The notes: a model not told the origin generated them from the sequence alone. Counted from the first letter of the stretch, positions 1 through 9,844 are shown. The stretch is 64,000 nt of DNA from Linanthus parryae (GCA_023055425.1 JALGPY010000002.1:156313345-156377344), one strand, 5' to 3'. Made by a program: numbers and translations.

Positions 1-343
1 ACTAAACAGCCAGAAATTGATGCTTTCTGTCCCTGCTGTCTTTGAAATTAAAGCACCCAGACAATACCTTAGAAAACGATAAATTCGTTAAATTAAAGAA
101 TCCAAGACTAACAAATTCATGAACTTTAAGAATCCAGCAATAAAACAACTAATTAATAACTATGAACTCTAAAAAGAAACTATTATAATTCATCCTTTGT
201 CGATCATATGCTAGCTAGCTGCACGTACTCCTTCCACAGGCGGTTACTGCATGCACCAACAAAACAAGATAGATACATGTATGTATTAATGTAATGAATT
301 TATAAATATAGCACGTATGTACGTATCGGTGAGGGAAACATAC

Positions 344-826
344 CTTAGAAGACGGTAAATTCATATCGTACGCATTGGCCATCAGATCCACCATATAACG
401 TGGGAACAAACCAATGATTTCACTCTCAATGTACTCCCCGTGGAGCCAGTCATTATCATCCGGGAGATTAAGGTAGTTGTCGCAGGGCTTCCGAAGATGT
501 TCATACGCGTTCCTAACGAACAAGTAAAAGGACACGGTGGTGTCATCATAGCCCTTGGTCCACTTTGAAAATATCGGTTTCCGTTTCTTCCGTAAACTCT
601 TATAGCACAGTACGCGATAGAGGGGGTGGCCATGGGGTGCCTTACCTGGAGGGATTATGTCTCTCCAGTCACTTGTTGCATGACCCGTACTGCCTGCAAG
701 GGGGTTAGTCTTCTTCATGCAATCTTCCCAGCTAGTCTGTCCTTTACTAGGGGGCTTATACTTCTGTGCTTGGTATTCTCTGCACACTCGTAACAATTTT
801 TCCATCCTCTCCTCCCCAGACCACAT
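344..826 (-). CDS. Exon-like ORF of an unknown plant or transposon protein
   Basis: Minus-strand ORF from an ATG at 826 to a likely splice donor after 344 (AAG|GTATG), about 161 codons before the donor. It runs on only about 40 codons as intron-like sequence with no similarity to coding DNA. The protein is rich in charged and aromatic residues (for example TSWEDCMKKTNP and WLHGEYIESEIIGLFPRYM). The WLHGEYIE spacing is faintly reminiscent of the segment ahead of the catalytic domain in transposon-carried Ulp1-like proteases, but no His-Asp-Cys triad is visible, so I do not assign it. A near copy of the last 20 bases of this exon and its donor lies at 66-87. Confidence 0.3.
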
Positions 827-836
827 AGACGAATGG

Positions 837-1069
837 TCAACGCAAATTTGGCAGATATTTCATTACCCGGCCAGAATCGTGGTGGCTCAGAGTGTCGTGC
901 AAATCTTGTACGTCAGCCGGATAGGTTTCACCCTTCAGAATATGCTTGAAGATGGTATGGATCAACCTTGTCATTCCTGGCAGACCCTGCATGGAAGAAG
1001 CATCGTCAGTCTTCAGGTTCACTGCCAATATTGTACATGCAAAGTCAATTTCTTTTTCTACGTGAGGAT
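837..1069 (-). pseudogene. Internal exon-like open segment, unknown protein
   Basis: Minus-strand open segment of about 77 codons entered directly after a CTAG sequence that could be a 3' splice acceptor; the codon just upstream is a stop. The encoded stretch includes EKEIDFACTILAVNLK and HTIFKHILKGETYPADVQDL and closes at a stop near 837. It is in the same orientation as the repeat-bearing exon upstream (1134-1697) and the longer segment downstream (344-826), so the three probably belonged to one gene. No domain recognised. Confidence 0.3.
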
Positions 1070-1133
1070 CATGACGGACGTCCTAGCTGCCCTTTTGGCG
1101 CTTGAAGATGAAGTTTTCAGGGTTCTTTAGTGC

Positions 1134-1697
1134 TCATTGCAGTTGTTCGTTCCAGCCTGCACTACATTGTACGTATTCACTGAGAATTGCTCTAAGCATT
1201 CCTCTAGTATGTGCAGACAGCTTGTTTCCGTACGTCCGACTACCGTGATCTATTTTATATGCGATCCACTCAGCCAAATCAAAATCGTAACCCCGATTAT
1301 ACGAAAATATCTTCTTGTCTCGGTCAACCAATTTAACTTCATCGGTCTCCTGCTTGGCTTCAACCAATTTAACTTCATCCGTCTCCTGCTGGGCTTCAAC
1401 CAATTTAACTTCAACGGTATCCTGCTGGGCTTCAACCAATTTAACTTCAACGGTCTACTGATGGGCTTCAACCAATTTAACTTCAACGGTCTCCTGCTGG
1501 GCTGCAACCGTGTTGTTCTTTCCCTTCTTCTTCTTTTTCTTCTTGTTTATTTTCTTATCATCTCTATCATTTATGCGGCTACATACTACATCGATGTCCG
1601 TGTTCGTCCAAGTTACGATAGCGCACTTCTTTCTTTCGCGACGGGCTTTCATTTTATTGAATTCCACTCTACGACTTTCTTCCGCATATGCCTCCAT
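1134..1697 (-). pseudogene. N-terminal exon remnant with 12-residue repeats (unknown protein)
   Basis: Read on the minus strand from the first ATG at 1697, the frame gives an acidic/basic N-terminus, a poly-lysine stretch (about 1545-1525), then five 12-residue repeats of the type VEAQQETVEVKL, then about 60 unique residues including DLAEWIAYKIDHG, ending at a stop at 1134. The repeat frame is broken in the fourth DNA unit: CAG-GAG reads CAG-TAG near 1451, so the copy is not translatable through as it stands. Smaller open segments on the same strand at 837-1086 and 344-826 look like later exons. I do not recognise the family. It could be a captured gene or an accessory gene of a DNA transposon. 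Confidence 0.4.
1324..1503. repeat. 36-bp coding minisatellite, five units
   Basis: Five consecutive 36-bp units start at 1324, 1360, 1396, 1432 and 1468 with few mismatches; a degenerate start of a sixth follows. The period is a multiple of three, so on the minus strand each unit adds twelve residues (VEA-QQETVEVKL type) without shifting frame. Unit four carries the in-frame TAG. Confidence 0.9.
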
Positions 1698-1968
1698 TAT
1701 TGCCGCCACCACCTACATAGAACAAAATATAGAGAAGGGTATATAATGTTCTCAACGTGTGAAGGAAAAACAACATGCAAATACTGCATCTGTTTTGCTA
1801 TATAATACCTCTGTTTTTACTCAACGCGTGAAGGAAAAACAACATGAAAAAACAACATGCAAACCCTAATTTTTCTCTACTGTTATTCTCCTAGTCGTTG
1901 GTTTATTGTTGCATTCTTCTCCCCAATAAACCTCCCTAATAAGCTAGGGTTTATTGAATAAATAATTT

Positions 1969-2450
1969 AGAAATCACCGACACCAAAGCAACTGTTTCTA
2001 CCGTGGAGCCTCATTCATGAGCTTGCATATTCACTGTTTCTACTCAAAAACCGAGTCACTAAGAAACCCTAGATATGGTTCGAACGCTAAATATACTAAC
2101 TGGGTCAAAAAAGTTCAGAAATCACGGTAGAAACAGTGAGTTGTGAGGGAGGGTTGTTGAATAAAAAATTCTGAAATCACCGGCACCAAAGCAACTGCAG
2201 AAAGAGTCAACCGTGGAGCCTCATTCATGAGCTTGCATATTCACTGTTTCTAACCTAAAACTGAGTCACTAAGAAACCCTAGATATGGTTCGAACCCTAA
2301 ATATACTAACTGGGTCAAAAATGTTCAGAAAACACGGTGGAAACAGTGAGTTGTGAGGGAGGGTTGTTGAATAAAAAATTCAGAAATCACCGGCACCAAA
2401 GCAACTGCAGAGAGAGTCAACCGTGGAGCCTCATTCACGAGCTTGCATCA
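1969..2450. repeat. Tandem repeat of about 203-210 bp, 2.3 copies
   Basis: The phrase AAATCACCG(A/G)CACC recurs at 1971, 2174 and 2384, and the sequences between align throughout (CGTGGAGCCTCATTCA, CTAAGAAACCCTAGATATGG and similar). The spacings are 203 and 210 bp. The third copy is partial, and its GAGTTGTGAGGGAG tail recurs again near 2463 and 2520. No coding capacity is seen; it lies upstream of the minus-strand gene remnant, so it may be promoter-side or element-terminal DNA. Confidence 0.85.
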
Positions 2451-2726
2451 TGTATCAACTCCAGCGAGTTGTGAGGGAGTAACAGAGGCTAACGTACATC
2501 CGTGGACAACCGTATGAGTGAGTTGTGAGGGAGGAGCCCTAATACTTAATCAACTTACATCAACATTCATCGATCACAAAGCATGCATATTGTAATATTA
2601 CATACCTGTCGTTGGGGATTGGCCATATCGAGTCTGTGTGTTTGCCGTTGGAGAAGAGACGAGTTTGTGTGCTTGCAGTTGGAGAAGAGACGGATGACAA
2701 GACCACGGTTTGCATGCAGTAAGGTT

Positions 2727-2751
2727 TATATATATATATTTATATATATAT

Positions 2752-2813
<62 letters not shown>
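2727..2813. repeat. (TA)n/(CA)n compound microsatellite
   Basis: An interrupted TA run from about 2727 to 2800 passes directly into six CA units at 2801-2813. ORFs across it (Tyr/Ile runs) are artefacts of the repeat. Confidence 0.95.
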
Positions 2814-2888
2814 GTATGGGCCAAACCGTGGTGTTGGAGGCGGTTGGCCCGGTTGGGCATAATTTTGCAGTTTTTGTCGATTACTACA

Positions 2889-3068
2889 TGTCGACGGTCG
2901 ACGTCTACACGTCCATGGTCGACTCCGGACAAAACACGTCTACGGTCGACCCATACACGTCGACAGTCGTCCCGTCTATGTCGACAGTCGATGTATACGA
3001 GTCGACAGTAGACAAGCTATGTCGACCGTCGATGTGATCTAGTCGACAGTAGACACGCTAAGTCGACA
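2889..3068. repeat. GTCGAC-rich degenerate array 1 (about 21-bp period)
   Basis: About nine tandem units built on GTCGAC followed by (A/G/C)GTCGA and an 8-10 bp spacer, repeated every 20-21 bp. The hexamer GTCGAC is palindromic, so each unit carries potential inverted half-sites. A second array of the same type lies at 3927-4147, on the other side of the 161-bp repeat block. This layout resembles the subterminal repeat clusters that bind transposase in CACTA elements (family knowledge); the assignment is inference. Confidence 0.75.
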
Positions 3069-3107
3069 GAATGACCAAAACGTGACGAAATTGTGAAACA
3101 AACTAAT

Positions 3108-3190
3108 AAAACATCAATCCAACTTCACGAATAGTCTTACATACATATTAAACATCCATACAACGTCACCATTAGTCTTACAAACAAATT
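3108..3190. repeat. 41-bp tandem duplication
   Basis: AAACATC..CAACTTCACGAATAGTCTTACA at 3108 is repeated with substitutions at 3149, in direct orientation, immediately before the 161-bp array. No coding content. Confidence 0.7.
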
Positions 3191-3235
3191 AAACTATTAA
3201 TTTCACTACGGTTTGAGATTCAGACAGTCTCTCAA

Positions 3236-3811
3236 CGTAACTTATACCGACACGGATGGCAAAACCCTTTTGGGACCATAGTCTTTTTTCCAACGTACGT
3301 ATACATGCCATCATCACATCTCCATTCCATACAAACCGAGCTCTTTTCATTGCATCATTGAATGAAACCGCCCCATAATCTCCCGGATTAGCCTGTCGTA
3401 ACTTATACCGACACGGATGGCAAAACCCCTTTGGGACCATAGTCTTTTGTCCAACGTACGTATACATGTCATCATCACATCTCCATTCCATACGTACCAA
3501 GCTCTTTTCATTGCAGCATCGAATGAAACCGCCCCATAATCTCCCGGATTAGCCTGTCGTAACTTATACCGACACGGATGGCAAAACCCTTTTGGCACCA
3601 TAGTGTTTTGTCCAACGTACGTATACATGCCATCATCACATCTCCATTCCGTACGTACCGAGCTCTTTTCATTGCAGCATCGAATGAAACCGCCCCATAA
3701 TCTCCCGGATTAGCCTGTCGTAACTTATACCGACACGGATGGCAAAACCCTTTTGGCACCATAGTGTTTTGTCCAACGTACGTATACATGCCATCATCAC
3801 ATCTCCATTCC
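3236..3811. repeat. 161-bp tandem array, about 3.6 units
   Basis: Unit starts fall exactly 161 bp apart (3236, 3397, 3558, 3719) at CGTAACTTATACCGACACGG, and units are very similar. Because 161 is not divisible by three, one minus-strand reading rotates through frames. Two of the three minus frames stay open through each unit, producing three overlapping ORFs of 93-103 codons that share peptide blocks. A possible splice donor (G|GTATAAGT on the minus strand) lies in each unit, so the array may be an amplified exon-intron boundary. No known domain. Confidence 0.9.
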
Positions 3812-3926
3812 CCATATCATGATAGGACAGCCCTGGAGTCTTCTAAACAAGTATGAAATTATATAAAATTAAACATAGTTAGGGTCCTAGGTCAACAAAA
3901 TCAATTTTAAGGATGATTCAATTGTG

Positions 3927-4147
3927 TCGACCTATATAGGTCGACAGCCGACCTACACATATCGACGGTTGACCTAGACAGGTAGACAATCGACCAAGAG
4001 AAGTCAACCGTCGATCTATCTAAGTCGAATGTCGACGTGAATAGGTCGACAGACAATTCTGGCATGTCGACCGTGCATGTCGACTATCGACTGGTTCAGG
4101 TCTGCTGTCGACTTAGTGAAGTCGACAGCCGACTCCACTAGGTCGAT
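3927..4147. repeat. GTCGAC-rich degenerate array 2
   Basis: Roughly ten degenerate units with GTCGAC or one-base variants, spaced about 20-22 bp apart, as in array 1 (2889-3068). Many units carry the motif in both orientations (for example AGGTCGACAGCCGACCT). It lies between the 161-bp array and the tail of the LINE. No ORF. Confidence 0.75.
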
Positions 4148-4299
4148 TCTCGGGTTCTTCAATTCAAACCGGAAGGGTAACTAACCGAGGGTATTTTGGT
4201 ACCTCAAGTTAAAAGAGGGGTAGCTACATAAGGGTATTTCTGTACTTTCATCGATAAGTGAGTTAGTTACGTATGTTGGTGCTTTGTTGCAATGGGTTA

Positions 4300-4657
4300 T
4301 ACCCCATGTGCTTTGTTACAATTCTTTTCCGATTTACTGCTTATGAGCAATATGGCCCCATTTCCCTCCCTTGAAATGAAACTAAAACATCAATTGAGAG
4401 CATTCACACTAGTCTCAATGTCTTCAGTGATATTCTTGATTTTTGTGAAGAGAATCCTCACAAAAACATGTGGAGGAGTGAGCTACAACCACATTTGCAT
4501 TCTGATCTCTTACAGCAATCCCAACAAAACCTTGATGAGACTTGTGCTCAATAGCAATGTCATTGTTGATTTTAACCTTGATGAGACTTGTTGTTATTTT
4601 GAACCACTTGACTACCCTTATCCCAGTTGAGAGTGCTAAGAAAGTCATTGCTATCAA
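4300..4657 (-). pseudogene. LINE RNase H (RVT_3-like) domain, decayed
   Basis: The segment reads VKINNDIAI and then GFVGIAVRDQNANVVVAHSS, the first strands of a plant LINE RNase H domain. The normal catalytic Asp of the VNVDA-type motif appears as NND. After stops, a second piece (about 4410-4310) reads FSFISREGNGA, typical of the domain's C-terminal strand and helix. It lies directly downstream of the zinc-binding domain at 4658-5575, in the expected order. Not functional. Confidence 0.75.
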
Positions 4658-5575
4658 TCACAACTCTTTGAAGACTGTAACAGCTGAGGGGGTGAGCTCT
4701 TGAATTTTTTTGCCATTTCTAGCCTTCCAAATGTGCCAAATGAGAAGAGTCAAAAAAGAGTTTTGAGAAGGGTTCCCAATTTCCAATTGATCACTAAGGC
4801 ACACTTCAGTTGTCATGTTGTGATTCCAATTTGAAGTGTCAAAATGAGAGTTTTCCCAGATCTCCTTAACCCAGTTGCAGAACAAGAACATATGTGAAAC
4901 ATTTTCCGTTTGGACACCAAATATAGAGCAAGCAGGACTATTAATGATCTTCCTCTGATTTAGCTTTAGAGAAGTAGCAATACTATTGTGAAAAACCCTC
5001 CAAATGAAAGATTTTACCTTGTTTGGAACTCTTAACTTCCTGATTGAACTCCACATAGCTGAACTTTGAGTAAGGGAAGAGCTTTCGCCTGTGATGTGAG
5101 AGCTAGCTATGGCTTTATATCCACTTTTATTAGTAAATTGACCTTTATTAGTGAAAGGCCAAATAAGTAGATCACTTCTGGGGTTGTTTGGCAGAGAGGT
5201 GTTTATATTTTTTTGGACATAACTGGCATCAAAAGTCTGTGAGAGTACGGATATATCCCATCTTTGAGGGTTAGGCACAATGAGATCAGCCACCTTATGA
5301 ATATTAGGATTAGTAGAAGTAGCATTTATGAATAGTACTTCCATATTAGACACCCATCTCTTAGACCATATGTTGATGCTCTGGCCATCTCCAACTAACC
5401 AGCCCCCATTTTTTACCAAAACCTCTTTCCCTTCTAAAAGACTTTTCCATGCCAAGGAACCAAAACTAGTCTTTTTTGCCTTCAAAAAGAAACTTCTCTT
5501 GAGATACTTAGAAGTGAGAACTCTAACCCCAAAATCATTAGTATTAGAAAGAAATATCCAAGGTTTCTTGGCCAA
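4658..5575 (-). pseudogene. LINE ORF2 thumb-to-zinc-binding domain fragment
   Basis: 305-codon minus-strand open stretch. The N-terminal part carries the post-RT features of plant LINEs (ASK-like TSKYLKRSFF, then AWKSLLEGKEVLVKNGGWLVGDG and IWSKRWVSN). Residues about 165-240 are the zinc-binding region (MWSSIRKLRVPNKVKSFIWR, then ACSIFGVQTENVSHMFLFC): the CxxCG Cys pair is half lost, with a Phe where the second Cys should be. The final residues are WHIWKARNGK. The order RT, zinc-binding, RNase H matches the family. It is a fragment of a longer ORF2, not a separate gene. Confidence 0.85.
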
Positions 5576-5580
5576 TAAAG

Positions 5581-6210
5581 CTAATTCATGGAGGAGAGAT
5601 ATTTAAGACCAAGGCCACCTCCCTTTTCTGGGAGTTGTAGAATTTTGCAATTCAACCAATGACATCTAGACTCCTCTGCAGCATTAATCCTGAAAAAAAT
5701 ATTGATTTTGATTTTTAAAGTGGTACAAAACTTCTGGGGTAACTTGAAGACATACATGATGTAGGAGGGGATTGCTTGAAGAACGGCCTTAATAATCATA
5801 TCTTTGCCAGCCTGATTTAGGAATGTAGCTTTCTACCATGAAGTCTTGGAATCAAATTTCTTCAAAATTTCATCCTCATACTCTTTCTTTGAATTTCCGC
5901 AACTCAAATGCAAACCCATATATTTTCCAGCTCTTGTAGTCACACTGACTTGAAGAATATTAGCAACTTCCACCTTTGTCTCTTCACAAGTATTGGGGTT
6001 GAACATGGTGTTTGATTTATTCTTGTTGATGAGGTGACCTGAATACAAACAATACTGACCCAGAAAACTCTCCAAGAGGAAGGCATTTTCTCTATTAGCT
6101 CTCCCAACAAAAAGTGCACCATCGACAAACACTAAGCGTGTGTTGATTTGGTGCCTTGAATTGGTCAAAGGCGGCCATACTCTTTGTTTCCAACTTTGAT
6201 TAGGAAACAT
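5581..6210 (-). pseudogene. LINE reverse transcriptase, C-terminal palm and thumb fragment
   Basis: Minus-strand pieces at 5833-6140 and 5581-5799 in different frames. The first contains the RT catalytic region in which the expected FADD box reads FVDG, so the catalytic Asp pair is lost, followed by GRANRENAFLLESFL and the KS..F motif typical of plant LINEs. The second reads IKAVLQAIPSYIMYVFKLP and GGGLGLKYLSSMN, the thumb. The ORF continuing upstream of 6141 enters the copia LTR by chance; the real upstream sequence resumes at 11006. Confidence 0.85.
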
Positions 6211-6475
6211 TGGAAGTCAAAGGCGGTGGATGATTAGTTAGGAAATAAGTTTGTTTCCATATCAGATTTGGAAACTTTAGGGATTTGCTAGCACTATATA
6301 AAGAACCTAGTAGTCACACTATTAGGCATGCAAAAGTTGTCATTGTTCCTCTTAAGTGAATAAAGAGTACTTTTCAGCCGTGGAGGTAGTTAGCAAATAT
6401 TTTGCTAGCGAACCACATAAAATACTTGTGTTCTTCTTTATTCGTTCATTTTTCGTGAGGTGGTTTGTCATAACA
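6141..6475 (+). repeat. 5' LTR of the Tork copia element
   Basis: 335 bp, TGTTGA to TAACA; pairs with 10672-11005. It contains a TATA box at 6295-6303 and an AATAAA-like signal near 6358. Confidence 0.95.
6295..6303 (+). promoter_or_regulatory. TATA box in the Tork 5' LTR
   Basis: TATATAAAG, 155 bp into the LTR, where a retroelement promoter is expected; the same box is present in the 3' LTR near 10826. Transcription would start about 30 bp downstream. Confidence 0.6.
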
Positions 6476-6478
6476 AAC

Positions 6479-6490
6479 TGGTATCAGAGC
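6479..6490 (+). other. Primer binding site (initiator tRNA-Met), Tork element
   Basis: TGGTATCAGAGC starts three bases after the LTR end and is complementary to the 3' end of plant initiator tRNA-Met, the usual copia primer. Confidence 0.9.
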
Positions 6491-6623
6491 TTGGGTTTGG
6501 CGGTGTTTCAAGATCAAGATCAAGGCGGAGCCAAGCTAGGGTTTCACAACGTGGTGAAATCAAATCTAGGGTTTTGCGATCTAGGTGGAGCACGCGACTA
6601 GAGTTCAAGATCCACCAAGAACG

Positions 6624-7453
6624 ATGTTCGGATCGATGTTGAAGATCGACAGGTTCACAGGAGGGAACAACTTCAGTCTGTGGAAGATAAAGATTGAGGC
6701 TTTGCTCAAATCGCAAGGCTTGTGGGCACCTTTGACCGGGGACAAGGGAGGCATGAATGTTGCATCAGCGGAGTTCAAGGCGATGGAGGAGAAGGCACAC
6801 GCAACGATTATGTTGTGCTTATCGGATGACGTGATCATCGAGATCGCAGATCAGAAGGAAGCAGCGAAGCTCTAGCTCAAGTTGGAGAGTCTCTACATGA
6901 CGCAGAGTCTCACTAGAAAGTTGATGCTAAAGCAAAGGCTCTTCACCATGAGGATGCTCGATGGTACGGCTCTCAAGGACCATCTTGATCAATTGAACAC
7001 AATTCTAATAGATTTGCGTAATATTGGCGAGAAGGTGGAGGATGAGGATGCTGCACTTTTGTTATTGATCTCGTTAACCCCATCGTATGAGAACTTCATG
7101 CAGTCGTTCATTGTGAACAAGGACGAATTATCCCTAGAGGAGGTGAGATCGACGCTCCATGCTAGGGAACTGCGCCATAAGGGTGCAGGCACAGGTATAG
7201 AGGACCATGCTTCCGGACTGATGGCAACGGGGGAAAGTAGGAAGGGTAAGAAGAACAAGAAGAAGCAGTTCTCAGGTTCTAAGTTACCCAAGGATGTCTG
7301 TGCCTTTTGCAAGGAAAAGGGGCACTGTAAGAGAGATTGCCCGAAACGAGGTCAACATCGGCAGAATGGATCCGCAGCCATAGCAGAACAAGGTAAATCG
7401 TCTGAGGATGATTACGTTCTAATGGCGGATGTTGTCACGCACTCTCAAGATGC
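6624..7453 (+). pseudogene. Tork gag (capsid and nucleocapsid)
   Basis: The first ATG in frame is at 6624 (MFGSMLKIDRFTG). The N-terminal part has the Tork-type capsid motif NNFSLWKIKIEALL and LESLYMTQSLTRKL. An in-frame TAG at 6873-6875 stands where the family has Trp (TGG to TAG). A CX2CX4HX4C zinc knuckle (CAFCKEKGHCKRDC) lies at about 7300-7341, after a lysine-rich linker. Gag packages the element RNA into cytoplasmic particles. The frame continues into protease without a frameshift, the usual single-polyprotein copia organisation. Confidence 0.9.
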
Positions 7454-7856
7454 GTGGGTCCTTGATTCCGGAGCTTCCTATCATATTTTCTCTAACAGGG
7501 AGCTATTCTCGACGTACGACCAAACGGATGGAGGGTCTGTCTACATGGAAAACGGAGCCATCTGTAAGGTGATTGGGAGTGGCTCAGTTAGATTGAAAAC
7601 GAATGAAGGAAAGTTATTTACCTGGGAGCAGGTCAGACATGTACCACTTATTAAGAAGAATCTGATCTCCTTGAGTCTACTCGACAGCAAGGGATACAGT
7701 TTCAAAGGTGAAGGTGGAGATCTACAAGTCTGCAAGGGTTCTAAGGTGATTCTCAGGGGAGTCAAGAGTGGGACTTTGTACATGTTGCAAGGTTCGACGA
7801 TCACAGGTTTTGCCGGAGCTGTCTAAGCCGAGATTAAGGAAGCTGATCTAACTAAG
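7454..7856 (+). pseudogene. Tork aspartic protease region
   Basis: Contains WVLDSGASYHI with the DSGA active-site motif near 7465, followed by the protease core up to KSGTLYML, which leads into the pre-integrase. The in-frame stop TAA at 7824-7826 breaks the polyprotein; it is in the same frame as the sequence on both sides, so a single substitution explains it. The protease would cleave the gag-pol polyprotein in the particle. Confidence 0.9.
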
Positions 7857-9185
7857 TTGTGGCATATGAGGCTCGGTCATATGAGTGAACGTGGAATGCA
7901 GGAACTTCACAAGAAAGGCTATCTCACTGGGCATGCGCCCAAGAGCCTAGGGTTTTGTGAGCACTGCGTGTATGGGAAGCTACAGTGTAGCAAGTTCCCT
8001 AAGGCGGTTCATAGAACGAAAGGTACTCTTGATCATATCCATTCAGATTGCTGGGGTCCATCTCGAGTCGAGGCGATTGGCGGGTACAGGTATTTCCTAA
8101 TCATCATAGACGACTACTCCAGGATGACTTGGATATTCGTGATGAAGCACAAGAGTGAAGCCTTCGCAAGATTCAAGGAGTGGAAGACACTAGTAGAGAA
8201 TCAGGTGGGAAAGAAGGTGAAGAGGCTGCGCACGGACAACGGCTTAGAGTTCTGTTCATCAGAGTTTGATGGATTCTGCAAGGATGAGAGAATAGCACGC
8301 CATCGCACCGTTCGACACACACCGCAGCAGAACGGTGTAGCAGAGAGAATGAATCAGACACTTTTAGCAAAAGCAAGGTACATGCTTTCGAATGCAGGTC
8401 TTTCTAGAGGTTTTTGGGGAGAGGTAGTTTCCATGGCATGCTATCTCATAAATCGGAGCCCGCACACAGGTATAGGATGCAAGATTCCTATGGAAGTCTG
8501 GTCCGGTAATGCAGTGGATTACTCGAATTTGACAGTTTTTGGTTGTGTTGCCTATTATCACGTTGATGATGGAAAACTAGAACCAAGAGCTAAGAAGGGA
8601 GTATTCATGGGTTTCGGAACAGGTGTGAAGGGATACAAGATATGGGCAGACAACAAGATTATACTTAGCAGAAGTGTAGTCTTTGATGAGACTCATATGT
8701 TGAAGAACTCAGTGGAGGTGGAGCTTGGAGGTGCAAAGATGAAGGTGGAGGGAGAGTCGGATCCTACTGATCCTAAGGATTCCGAAATCCCTACACCGCC
8801 GTTAGAAGAGGAAGAAGCAGAAGAGTCTGATAGTGAGGATGCGTCTACACCAGAGGAACCGGTTCATCAAAGTATTGCTGAAGGAAGACCAATGAGAGTC
8901 ATAAAGCCTCCGGCGAGATACAAAGATGATGGTATGGTGGGATATGCATTACAGGTAGCGGAAGAGGTAGAGGACGAGCCATCCTCCTACAAGGCCGCTA
9001 TATCTAGTTCTGAGTCAGCACAATGGATTGCCGCAATGGGAGAGGAGATGGAGTCTCTTAGCAAGAACTCGACTTGGGAGCTTGTTAAATTGCCAGCGGG
9101 AAGGAAGATAGTCAGCTGCAAGTGGGTTTTCAGAAGAAAGGAAGGAACTGCATCTGGAGAGGGCATCAAGTATAAGGCAAGGTAG
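7857..9185 (+). pseudogene. Tork integrase and start of reverse transcriptase
   Basis: 442 codons in frame with the upstream protease. The pre-integrase zinc region is present (WHMRLGHMSERG, then CEHCVYGK), then the catalytic core with the DDE-type residues in HSDCWGP and RTDNGLEF and the Glu after PQQNGVAERMN. An acidic linker follows, then the RT N-terminus (WIAAMGEEMESL, SCKWVFRRK). It ends at 9183-9185 because one base is missing relative to the KARLVARGF-type motif; reading resumes in another frame at 9186. Integrase would insert the cDNA into the genome. Confidence 0.9.
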
Positions 9186-9844
9186 TTGCAAGAGGGTTCA
9201 GTCAGAAAGAGGGAGTTGAATACAACGAGATCTTCTCACCGGTGGTCAGACATACTTCTATCCGGGTGCTACTAGCAATGGTGGCACACCACAACCTAGA
9301 GCTTGAGCAATTAGATGTCAAAACAGCTTTTCTACATGGAGAGTTGGAAGAGGAGATATACATGAGCCAACCGGAAGGGTTCCAAGTTCCCAGAAGAGAG
9401 AACCACGTGTGCAAGCTGAAGAGATCTCTCTACGGACTTAAGCAGACACCGAGGCAATGGTACAAGAGGTTTGACAGCTTCATGTTGAAGATGGGTTACC
9501 ACAAGTGCGAGTATGATTGTTGCGTGTATCACAAAGAGTTGCATGGTGGATCACGTATTTACCTAGTTCTGTATGTGGATGATATTCTGATTTCAACTCG
9601 GGATATCAAGGACATCAGAGAACTGAAGAGGTCCCTTAGCGCAGAATTTGAGATGAAGGATCTGGGAGCTGCTCGGAAGATATTGGGAGTTGAGATCTAT
9701 AGAGATAAGAAGAAGAAGAAGAAGCTTTTCTTATCACAGCAGGGATACATCAAGAAGATCTTGGAAAGATTCGGGATGTTATCAGCTAAATCTATAGATA
9801 CTCCTATGGCAACTAACAGCAAGCTAGGAATGTACACCGTTTAG
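9186..9844 (+). pseudogene. Tork reverse transcriptase core
   Basis: Starts after the frameshift with ARGFSQKEGVEYNEIFSPV and includes LDVKTAFLHGELEEEIYM, YGLKQTPRQWYKRFD and the catalytic YVDDILIS box (about 9571-9594), all intact. The stop TAG at 9842-9844 lies in frame with the RNase H region downstream (likely CAG to TAG). Polymerase residues appear intact, but the protein is cut off on both sides. Confidence 0.92.

Larger units (their letters stand above)
4300..6140 (-). mobile_element. LINE (L1-type), 3' half, split by a copia insertion
   Basis: Minus-strand remains of a non-LTR retrotransposon ORF2: the C-terminal part of reverse transcriptase, a zinc-binding reverse-transcriptase domain and an RNase H domain, read from 6140 down to about 4300. 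The 5' continuation lies at 11006-11690 on the other side of the Tork copia element. At the junction, removing the copia and one copy of its 5-bp duplication leaves the reverse transcriptase frame continuous. The poly-A end is not obvious; the coding match fades near 4300. 4150-4300 holds nothing I can assign. Confidence 0.85.

Noticed and set aside
1250..1507. Repeat-bearing ORF in a second minus frame (PSRRPLKLNWLK type)
   Set aside because: Shadow of the 36-bp repeat; the VEAQQETVEVKL frame continues into non-repeat coding-like sequence, this one does not.
2583..2932. ORFs with Tyr/Ile runs across 2727-2813
   Set aside because: Products of the TA/CA repeat in several frames and both strands.
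3204..3215. CACTAC at 3204 as a CACTA terminus
   Set aside because: It lies beside the tandem array, with no inverted TAGTG partner or 3-bp duplication visible.
3236..3811. CRISPR-like array
   Set aside because: Units are contiguous 161-bp tandem copies with no unique spacers, in a plant genome.
6479..6490. tRNA gene fragments at TGGTATCAGAGC sites
   Set aside because: These are retrotransposon primer sites next to LTR ends, not tRNA genes.
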